Source: Actinostola sp. cb2023
Lineage: Eukaryota > Cnidaria > Anthozoa > Actiniaria > Actinostolidae
Assembly: GCA_033675265.1 (NCBI GenBank)
Contig: JAUJYZ010000640.1
Coordinates: 62,001-126,000 of the forward strand
Direction: 5' to 3'
Length of the DNA: 64,000 bases
Part shown: positions 35,123-44,565 of the stretch, one piece after another
Numbering within the stretch: the first letter of the stretch is position 1
Layout of the letters: each line of letters begins with the position of its first letter
Notes under the pieces: generated by a model
What the model was told of the DNA's origin: nothing
The model's input: the letters and a program-made list of their open reading frames with translations, nothing else
The model's database searches: none
Program-made: the position numbers and the translations under genes

Positions 35123-35337
35123 GTGGTGCAGAACTCGGGTAGGTATGATCTCTGTGCCATTGCTGTTTATGGCGTAAAGTTAGCGTATCAGCTCAAGAGC
35201 GAGTAATTCTTGTTATTCTTCTTTTCATCCAAAAATTTTTCTCATATCCTTGTCATCAGTTCACATGCTATGAGTAGTGGAAATTTTTCTTGGGTCCTCC
35301 CTTCATTTTAAATAGTTTTTTTTTCCTAAATTTCACC

Positions 35338-36545
35338 GTGCATTTACGCTCGGGTAAATCAAAGACGTCATCTGTTCCTTGTCACACTTGTAAAACAAAA
35401 ACTGCTCCCAAAATGGTTTCAAAAGACGATTTAACAGTCATGAATGAAAATTTAATTAAGGCGTTACAAGACTCTTTCTCTCAAATGCGTACGACTTTTG
35501 TTGAAGCACAAACACAACACAACAGTGAACTCGCAACTATACAGAAAAACCTGGACAAAAACGACACGACAACGAAAGGACCTCCTGGTTTGGACAGGGC
35601 TCCCATGTTTAACGGCGCAGGCGATGACGCATCAGAATTCCTTGCGCAATTTCGCCTATACGCAGACTTTTTCAATTGGTCAGAGCGCCAACGCCTTAAT
35701 GCTTTTCCGCTATCCTTAACTGGTAGCGCTAGAACATGGTATTTCGCGCTTAATGTAACCATCGAGAACTTCGATCAGTTATCCACACTTTTCACCCGAA
35801 ATTTCCTTTCACAAACAGACGATTGGGTTTTAAGACAGGAGTTGGGGAAACGAAAGCAGCTCCCATCGGAATCTCTTTCCGACTATAATGCCGACATCAG
35901 AAAACGATGTATTCGCCTTAAAATTCCAACATCGGAACAACTTCATTATTTTATTAATGGTTTATCCCCTTCTCTACGTGACTGGGTGGTTCTTAATCAA
36001 CCACAAACAATTGACGAAGCTCTTAGTGTTGCTAAGATTAAGTCCTCTGTATCACACAATCCTATATCAGCTCTTACTAACCAAGATTTTGAAAATTTAC
36101 AAAAAGGTTTCGTACGCGAACTTAAGAAAATCAAAATCTCGTGATTCAATCACCATCACCAGTTGCTAGTTTTGATCAAAGACCAACACAGTTGTCCGAC
36201 ACTCAGAACTTAAGGCAAATAATTCGCGATGAATTACGTGATTTCAAACCAATGCAACGTCCAGCCTCTGACCGTTTCATTCCACGCTCTCATTTCAACG
36301 ATCGTGGAAATTTTGGACGTGGATCGGCGAGGACAACGGACGGGAATATAATTTGCAGCCATTGTAAGAAAGTAGGTCACCACTTCAGAACGTGTAGATC
36401 ACGCCAACAACAATATTCAGGCCCATCTCAACAAAACTATCGCCCTCAAAATCAGTTTCACGATAGGAGAAATCCATCACAGGATCGTTTTGTTCGTTCA
36501 CCTCAACATTTTAACCAAACTCGCTCGCAACCGTCAAACTACTAA
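35338..36545 (+). pseudogene. Retroelement gag, copy 2 (frame broken)
   Basis: Same domains as copy 1. The capsid part is open through the point where copy 1 breaks, but this copy breaks at about 36127, where an A run is longer. The zinc-knuckle part then continues to TAA at 36543-36545, again overlapping the next ATG as TAATG. Substitutions relative to copy 1 exist (for example an A/G difference near 35833). Confidence 0.85.
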
Positions 36546-38047
36546 TGGGTACGGGAAAACGGGAATTCCGGCAGGCCCAAAACGATAAAACATTTTCACA
36601 ATCTAATCCTAATGCAATCAATTTTCAAAAAAGCCTAATTTTCATCCTAATGAAATTGCACATCACCCTATTCACAATGCAAAGCCAGCTGCTAAACGTG
36701 AAACTTTTCCTATCCCTTCGGTCAACACTGTGGGCAAACACCCACTTCTAAGTACACAAACTAATTTAGCTGAGCAAACAGTTAATAGTTCTGAGCTCGT
36801 TTTCCCGAACGAGGCTCTAATTGACTCTTCCGCAAATAACAATGGTTCTTTTCCTATAAGTCAACACAAGGATGCCGCTGTTTGTTCAACAGAAAATAGT
36901 AATTCACACATATTTACCGACCAAGATTTTAATTTCACAATTCCACTTTTACACATATCTGATAACTCGGACTACACTAAGGTGGAAATTAACGACAATC
37001 CGCCTTCTACTGATGATAACCTTATTTCATTAGAAGAACTTTCATTAGATACTCAGATCATTACTGATGATCAAAGTAATACTAGTTCTTTTATAATAGC
37101 ATCGTTAGTCAATTGTAATCTCCTTAATCCTTTATCTCAGTACAAACGTTCTATTGTACATGGAATATCCAACATGTTCCTATTTATGTTTCTTATTTTG
37201 CCATTCTTTACAACAGTATTAACTGTTGCCAAGCGACCAGCTTATCGAGTATTTAATTTTATTCGAAATATCAAATTCACTTGTGCACAGACTATTATTA
37301 TTCACTATAGTCATATTTTTAGTGGTACCGTCCACAATTGTTTAAAGGCAAGGATAGCCTCACAAACGTTTAATTCCACCTCAATGGGTGAAGATACAAA
37401 TTTAAATACAACACAGAATAAAGAAATTATTCAAAACAATATTGATAATATTGACACAGGTGTTACAAGTTTACCTTCGCTTTCTGAAGATGCCATGGAC
37501 AATACACTCTATGACGATTTAAATGCAATAAATTTTTTCCCAACGCACATCCAATTTATCCATCATAGGCTCGATACATAATGTACAACTCGTTTTTCTA
37601 CTCGATACTGGTGCTTCAATAACCGCAATCCACTCTCAGCTACTCAAACGCATTCCCAATTTAAATCCAAACACAGTGGACACATCTTTAAAAGTTCTTC
37701 GTACAGTCAATGGACAAGATATTCCAGTGTTAAGAAGAATAGAAATACCTTTCACGATCGGTGAATCGCCTTATCCTTTTAAAGCGTACATTGCCAACGA
37801 TCTTACATATGATGTTATTTTAGGAAAGGACTTCCTTGAACATTATAAGGCAATCATTGATTTTAAAGCCTTACGCTTTCACTTGACTGACCAATGTACT
37901 ACGACATCAGTTCCACCTACAAACCAATCTGTGTCATCGAGCTGTACGGTTCACGCGCTAGACACGTTTGAATTGCCCCCACGCTCAGAAACTATTATCC
38001 CTGTTGCTTTGAAGTTTCCTTTTGATCCTGGGATAGCAGTTCTATGA
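36545..38047 (+). pseudogene. Retroelement protease ORF, copy 2 (frame broken)
   Basis: Same layout as copy 1, including the hydrophobic stretch and DTGAS. The frame is broken in an A run near 36631 and in a T run near 37536, so the protease core is separated from its upstream part. It ends at the same place as copy 1 without any reverse transcriptase. Confidence 0.85.
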
Positions 38048-38071
38048 CTTTAGAAACGCACACTACACGAC

Positions 38072-39569
38072 ATGACCAACGTACTTAAAGACGAACGTAC
38101 ACTCATACGTACTGTCAATAGTAAAAACCGTTCAACCAATCAAAATTACAGATACTCTTACGTCACGCATTAACACAATTACTGACTCCATAGCTTCCAT
38201 TGACAAAACTTTTAAAACATGGACCAAACAATTTAATAATTTCGGAAAGACGGAAAGTTGTCATTACTATTCAATTTTAGATTTTTCTTCAAAATTTTCT
38301 TTCGAATCTAGTAAAGTATTTAACGCTATTTTGCGTTTTGTGGAAATTCAAGATATTCTGAACCAATTCGCACATATTCAAAACAAGGAACTTATAGGTT
38401 TCAATGATTTACCTGAATCCCTTGCATCTGCCCTTACGGCACAATTACAAAAACAACGCGATCTGCGTTATACTGCAAAAGCACTTGAAGAGGGATTCCC
38501 AATACTCATGAACCCTGTAACTGATTACAAACACCGTGACAGATCCATTTCATTACATACTCTCATTACCTTACCACGTATCAAATCCACAACTTCATTT
38601 TTCACTATTGAATATCTTCAACCATTAACCTACCAAACTAAAAAGAATTGTTACACTAGTCCTATAACCCATAACGACTTAGTACTAATCTCTTGCACTA
38701 ACTCTAAAATCGTGCTGCGAGCTGACGCGCTAACCAAATGCTCCGAACAGCGGGGCACTTTGGTCTGCCCGGACTCCATCCGACGAAAATCACAAGATAG
38801 TTCTTGGCTTGGTCTGCCATGGTCCTTGGGATCCACAGCAAGGTTTCCACGCCACCATACTCCTACCACTTGTACTATCTTCGACCCCCTCGTTCATCTT
38901 GGCGGTCGCTATTATTTGTCTACAACTGAACACACAGTCCACCTTACCAAAACAACGCTACGTATGACTCCATTATCTATTTATCACATTCCATGCAACG
39001 AATCTGCTGATGTGCTACAGACAGGATTTGGCTCGTGTCCTTCATCCATGAAAGTCACTCTACCAATATTCAAACGTCGTGCCTTGACGTACATCCAATG
39101 GACTCCAACCACTAACGATTCTGCGTTGGACCTCCACTACCAGTCATTGAACATTCCTCCACCTCTCAAGATCAACAAAACAATCCTCAATGCTTTGGAC
39201 CAGACTTTCCATCGTATTGACGGGAACATTATAACAAAATTACAGAAGGTACGACAAGATATCGACAGTATTCATGAAACCACCTCCACATCAACTGCCC
39301 TCATCGTTGCATCAGTTGCATTGTGTGTTGCAACAATAAACGTCATCATACTCATAACGTTAGGTTGTTACCAACGTCGTGCAAGACGCGAACCTAACAA
39401 CATGTCACTAGTACACTATGTTAAAAACAAACACCAGCCCCAAGACCAAGAACAAGAACAAGCTCACCAACCTCTCAACACCTCATCATGCTGCCCAGAT
39501 TGCGGATCTTCACTGGATGACGCCCCAGAAGACAACGAACCTCAACTACAACTACAAGTAGATAGTTAA
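38072..39569 (+). pseudogene. Env-like membrane protein, copy 2 (frame broken near its start)
   Basis: Matches copy 1 except for an A run one longer near 38125, which separates the first codons from the rest. It also has a few substitutions in the membrane and tail region. The membrane segment and tail are otherwise kept. Confidence 0.7.
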
Positions 39570-39910
39570 ACCAAACGAAACAAAAACACTGAACTGTTAG
39601 GAACACGGACTACCAGTTTTCATTAACTTCATCGTATTACTATATAATCATGTTTTAATGTAGGTATACATCTGCCTACTTGATTGTTTTCAAAAACAAC
39701 AACCAAAAAAAAAAAAATGAATCATTTTCGGTGTAGGGATAATATTTAACCTTATTTAGCCAACTACTGTAGGAATTATCCGCAAAAACAGTACATTTAG
39801 ATTATATCTAAGGTGTAGGGTATTCTTTCTTTCAAAACACAACAAAGAGGATTTTTGGACCATATTTAGTTTTCATTTGTCGACGGCGCTCCAATCTCAG
39901 GTGGAAGACA

Positions 39911-40498
39911 TGTGAAGAAGCTAGATTTCGTAAGTTTCCTATTTTCCTAATTAGTGTTGACCTTGTTTTACACCTTAGCACACCTGAAACCACGTACGTT
40001 GCACAAGGAGCCACGTACTACGAAATGGGTACACCTGCCGTAGGCGTGTCCCCTTGGCTTCCCTAGATCCTCCCACTTGCATATCACAAGGACAACTCCC
40101 ATACGATCTTCACTAGTCTACTCCTGAGTTAGTCATCGTTTGACCTAAACATATTTCTGTACCAACAGTTGCAGAAGAATTTTTACTATTTAGTGATATA
40201 AGATTTATCTACTTTTGTTACCTAAATAACATACCTCCTTTTGATAGAACTATCGTTCTCTACTTGTTTACTTTCTCCTCATTACTTAGATTAGCCAGGA
40301 ACTTCAACATCGTTGCAACCAATGATGTTGCACTTCCTGCTATAGTTCAGACAGTGATTGACAACAAACGTCAATCACTCATCTTGTATAGTTTACGATT
40401 ATATAAGCTTACTACATGTAAGATAAAGCGGAGAGAAGAGCGAACCTCGAAGAGTAATAAAAGTCTCTACCTCAACAAGACTAGTCGCCCCTTTTACA
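39911..40498 (+). repeat. LTR 3
   Basis: 588 bp. The only difference I saw from LTR 1 and 2 is one extra C in CTACTCCTGAG. It is followed directly by TAAG, the target duplication, and then HECT-C exon sequence. Confidence 0.9.
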
Positions 40499-40832
40499 TA
40501 AGCATCCCAGCACTCTATCTGAAGCAATTAATAAGAGAAGGAAAAAATAATAATTAAAAACAGAACTGTAACAATGATAATTTTGAAATCTGAAATAACT
40601 GACATAAAAATAACTGTGACGTAAATCGCAATAGAATAAAAAAGTCAAAAACAACCGCGGCATGCATAGTAAATTTAACTTAGCCTGCGTAGCCTGGCCC
40701 TCTTCTTTCCTATCCCCTCCCCCTCCCCTTAGAGCCAGGCTATACACAGGCTAATAAACTAGCTACTCTGATCAGTTCCCCTCCCCTCCCCCAGAACCTG
40801 TGAGAGGCATGATAGTATCAACCCAGTATCGT

Positions 40833-41230
40833 CCCGGGGGGGGGGGGGGGGGGGGGGGGAGGGGTACCGCCGGAAATTTGGGATAAGGGTGTGCCCCCGG
40901 GATGTCGAAACCCTGACCCTATTTAAGGATAAAATCCTTTCCAAGGATTTGTCACTGAAATATAGACCGAATTTAAGGAAAAAGTTAATAGTATTCCTTT
41001 GTAAATCGCTAATACCAGAAGTACATACGCTGGCTGTTACGCTAAGCGGATTTTTTAGTCAAAAGTAAAAAAGTGTCCCCAATTTAAAGATCGAATATTC
41101 TATTTTATGGTAAAAAAGCAAAATACGGTACCCAATTTAAGGATCTGGAGGTTCAAAAAACCATACCCTATTCGGGGACACATACCTATATAGCATGTAT
41201 ATATATATGGGAGTGCCCCCCCCCCCCCGG
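40833..41230. mobile_element. G-run-ended MITE with 8-bp target duplication
   Basis: It starts CCC followed by about 24 G and ends in about 13 C and GG. The 8-bp repeat AGTATCGT flanks it (40825-40832, 41231-41238). The interior has no coding potential. It lies in the intron between HECT-C exons 2 and 3. About 48 bp at its right side are tandemly duplicated (C run plus GGAGTATCGTTCATCCACGTC at 41213 and 41262). Confidence 0.7.
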
Positions 41231-42189
41231 AGTATCGTTCATCCACGTCATCACCCCACGCCCCCCCCCGGAGTATCGTTCATCCACGTCGTCATCATTT
41301 TCACCGGCAAAAAAAAACATATATATATCACCTCGTCATGATCACTGGATGGCGAATTATCATCTTCTAATACCAGGCTCTCTTGCAGCGGACGAATATA
41401 TATCTTCGATTGCCCACATACATCCTTCAATCTACTTGGATTGTACGGGGGCTTCAGTGGGTGGAAGCCAGCTTCCTCGCCTGTTCGCTGATGTAACATC
41501 AGCTCAAACCCCCCTCCAGGCAATTTAGCTTCGGGAATTTTTCCTTTAACTTGGAGATGGTATGGTTATGGCTCTGGTTGAGCTCTAACGTCACACTCCG
41601 ATCTCCAAGGCCACTGTTATTGAGCATTGTTCGTTCTTTTACAGTTGTTGGCCGTCTTTCGTCATTACATTTGGACAAGCAAAAAAACTTCAGCGTTATT
41701 TGGGCAGGCCTTTTACCCGCCTTGGTATTCAGTTTTCCTGGTCTTCCTGCCGTTGACCGTGCGGCATATGCAGGGCCAGCAGAGCTGCGGTACGACCACA
41801 GGCGCTTGTGTTCCGCTACGGCCGCAGAAGATGTTATAAGGCCCGATGGCCCAGGCTTAGGATCAGTTTGTACGGCACTGTGATCTGAACTGCTTGAAGC
41901 TTTATGATTAAAAACCAAAAGAGTATATAACATATATATGATTAAAGAACCGAAATATACTATCACAACTCTGGTTTACACTGAAATAAGAATATCCTTT
42001 CGAGTATTAAACAATGATTTTACAATACATTGAAAGTAATTCACACAGCGTTTTATACTTACATGGATTTCCGCTCAACTTATTGGCTACTCTAAGTAGC
42101 GTATCTTTCACTTCTTTGAGATCCTTAGCATCCATGAAACTGATCAAATAGTCCGGCGAAATACGTAGGCTAATAGCACGTGGAATATT

Positions 42190-42725
42190 ATGGCGTCCGC
42201 AGAGAGATCGAGAAAGGTCACAGCCATACAGCGCGGGTTAATGATTTGTCAAGCATTCAAGGTGAAATACGATTCACTCTGCTACCCGATACTCAAGAAG
42301 AATTCTAAAACGTGCATATAATTGACTGATGAATTTTGGCGGACGATTTGGTTTTCATTGAATGCATATTAATTTTGTTATAAAATATAATTTTTAGGAC
42401 TTTGAAAATACAACTCACAATACAAAGGGTTGTTTTTAAAACTATTAAAGTATCAATGTCGAAGGTTACATAGGCCCCGGGCATATACCATCAAATTGTA
42501 AAACAACAATGACGAATACAAATGTAACGCCAAAATTAAAAGTATACAATGACGAATACAAATGTAACACCAAAATTAAAACTATACAATGACGAATACA
42601 AACATTGAATTCAAACGTAACACCAAAATTCAAACTATACAATGACGAATACAAATGTAACACCAAAATTCAAACTATACAATGACGAATACAAACATTG
42701 AATTTTGGCGGGGATGGAACACCAT
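42190..42725. repeat. 537-bp dispersed repeat, copy 2
   Basis: Reverse-complement partner of 17301-17837, nearly identical over its length, including the five TTGTATTCGTCATTGTATA units. It ends 55 bp upstream of the HECT-C start codon. Confidence 0.85.
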
Positions 42726-42952
42726 AGGTTACATGTACATGTATTCATGAGTGGCAGTTATGGTGTTCAAAACTCAGATGCCCTTTTAGCAACTCTTTGG
42801 AAAAGCAACTACATGTACCCTACCTTCTTCCACATCATTACAAATGCACTTGGCAATTCTCTTGTAGTTGTCTATGAACTGTGATCACGGCGGGGCAGGA
42901 CCACCCTAAAATGGCTCATTGGGCGCGCACTGAATCATGGGTAATATTCAAG

Positions 42953-43634
42953 ATGGCGGACACATGTTATAGAATGGGTAAACTTTCGATTCCATCGTGT
43001 CGAGAAATAGACAGATTAAAATTGAATTTCCTTTTCCAAACGGATAATTCTGATGAAATGGAGAAAATATCAGGATATTTTAGGGAACTTAAGCTACTTG
43101 CGGAGAGACTAGACGACAAATATGATCCAGGAAATCGATTTCGTGCAGCTGAGTCTTTCGTAAACACCAGAGAAATGGTAGCAAGATTACTCCAGAAGCT
43201 TCACGTTAAGATTGTGCGTAGACTGCATCCGACACCTAATATATGTAACCCCTGGCAATGCGAACTGTCTCATGATGTGCCATTGGAAATTTGGGATGTT
43301 CTGCTAAACAAAGTTATTGGACACAATTCATTTGGGCATGAAGTTCAAACATCTAGTACAGGAGTCATCACAACTGTGAACAATTTTGATATTCGCAAGG
43401 CGAAATATGTATTCAATTGGCAGAATACCGAAGACCTTGTTGTTAGCAAGGAGTTGCTTTTTTGAAGAGACAAAAATACTGGTTGGCAAGGAAGAGGGAG
43501 ACAAATTGGAGAGGACTGAGGTTACTGTGTCAAGGGAATCTCCTATGGTTATTAAGTTTAACAAAAAATCTGAAGTATTAGTAGTTACTTTTAAATATGG
43601 TCATTGGAATAGCTTTGGAGTCCCAGACCACTAG
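42953..43634 (+). CDS. Small unrecognised gene F, related at its end to gene L
   Basis: The start (ATG at 42953) sits in the strong context CAAGATGGCGG, which is also a YY1-type site. The protein is about 225 residues: a charged helical N-terminus (DEMEKISGYFRELKLL), then ICNPWQCELSHDVP, and an end VVTFKYGHWNSFGVPDH. That end resembles LTIQFNYGEWNANGFPQHR in gene L. The frame is broken once at a T run of six near 43457. I do not know its function. Its position beside a transposase-like gene on the other strand parallels gene L. Confidence 0.5.
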
Positions 43635-43689
43635 TGCTTTTTATAGGACTATATTCACTAAGATTATCATCTTCATAAATATTAAAAAC

Positions 43690-43890
43690 TGTTCTGGTTG
43701 AGCTGTCAGTGTTTATTAGATGCAAAGAAATAAAATAAAATAAAAGAGTGAGTGTCTAATAGTGTGTATTGCCCAGGTTTATTGGATTCACTCTAAGTGT
43801 TAGAGTACAGTCATTATGTAGTGATTCCAATAAACCTGGGCACTACTAATTAGATGTCAGTGTTTATTAGATGCAAACAAAAGAAAACAT
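43690..43890. mobile_element. Two MITE copies (same family as 10666-10802)
   Basis: TCAGTGTTTATTAGATGCAAA and CCAGGTTTATTGGATTCACT bound the first. GTGATTCCAATAAACCTGGG to GTCAGTGTTTATTAGATGC forms a second, in opposite order. Confidence 0.55.
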
Positions 43891-44296
43891 GGGCATTAGC
43901 GGCATTAGCGGCATTAGGCGGGGAATACACTTCCTTTCACCCCTTCGCCTTCCAGAGCGGGGAATAGGCGAGGGATTTGCGACTCACATTTTTCTTCTTC
44001 AAAATATTATCTACAGAACAAATGAGTATTGGCGGGGGAGTTCACCATTCATTTCTGCCCTGGTGACTGGGGCATTGGCAAGTAAAAAGTGAATGCCCAG
44101 CTTATGCCCGAGGGGAGAGGGGACCAGAGGTTTCACTTGACTGGTGCATTAGTATTTGTACTCTACAAAGCCCTATGCATTCGACTTATTGTTTATTCCC
44201 ATATTGGTCTGTCAATCATGTTTTATTTGACTTAATAAATAAATAATATTGTAATAATATGCATACACAAGTTTACTCACGTTGTGCTGACATTAA

Positions 44297-44427
44297 AATA
44301 GTCCCCTTCACAGTTCCCTGCGCCATCTTGAAAGGTAGACATGCCTATGCATCGGTTGGTCTGGCTTCGCTGCAAAAAGGCATGGCTACGTTTCAAGATG
44401 GCGCAGGGAACTGTGAAGGGGACTATT
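44297..44427. repeat. Hairpin with perfect 37-bp arms and YY1-like sites
   Basis: Arms 44297-44333 and 44391-44427 are exact complements (AATAGTCCCCTTCACAGTTC...). The match continues imperfectly inwards (GTAGACATGCCT against AGGCATGGCTAC), leaving a loop of about 33 bp. Each arm contains CAAGATGGCGC, a YY1-type core. Confidence 0.85.
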
Positions 44428-44565
44428 CTGTTAATGAGAGTAATATATTGTACATTGTATGGACACTTATTTCAATACTGAGTACTGATTGTTCTATTGC
44501 TGTCCTAAGCATAATAAATTGTTCAGTTTTTAAACTCAAACTGAAAAGGACTTTCTTGTGAATAT

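Larger units (their letters stand above)
29167..40498 (+). mobile_element. Tandem LTR retroelement: LTR-internal-LTR-internal-LTR, no pol
   Basis: Three LTRs (29167-29753, 34536-35122, 39911-40498) separate two internal regions of 4782 and 4788 bp. The array is flanked by the 4-bp duplication TAAG (29163-29166, 40499-40502). Each internal region has, in order, a primer-binding-like TGGTGCAGAACTCGGG, gag with a zinc knuckle, an aspartic protease and an Env-like membrane protein. Reverse transcriptase, RNase H and integrase are absent from both, with no gap large enough to hold them. The gag and protease are Ty3/gypsy-like. The LTRs are almost identical (one 1-bp insertion seen in the third), while the internal copies differ by several substitutions and by homopolymer lengths. 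The insertion is young, and mobilisation must have used enzymes made elsewhere. Confidence 0.9.
26075..42135 (-). pseudogene. HECT-type E3 ubiquitin ligase gene C, exon split by a retroelement
   Basis: Exons in order: 42063-42135 (MDAKDLKEVK), 41332-41899, a 38-codon exon now split (40503-40518 plus 29069-29166), 28424-28554, 27373-28032, 26897-27086, 26447-26656 and 26075-26305. Donors, acceptors and phases agree throughout. Domains: family module (CGQSKIYIRPL), a zinc-finger-like CLKCGSS...H...H exon, a CUE-like exon (ALRELLPSASTEEIQTAL), an acidic linker, then HECT, with the catalytic cysteine in QTCF (TGT at 26181-26183) and the C-terminal GFSFT. Four single-base frame breaks lie in homopolymers: G6 at about 41511, A7 at about 28547, T5 at about 27780 and A7 at about 26180. 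These may be assembly errors. The 11.3-kb insertion inside a coding exon should abolish a normal product. Confidence 0.85.
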
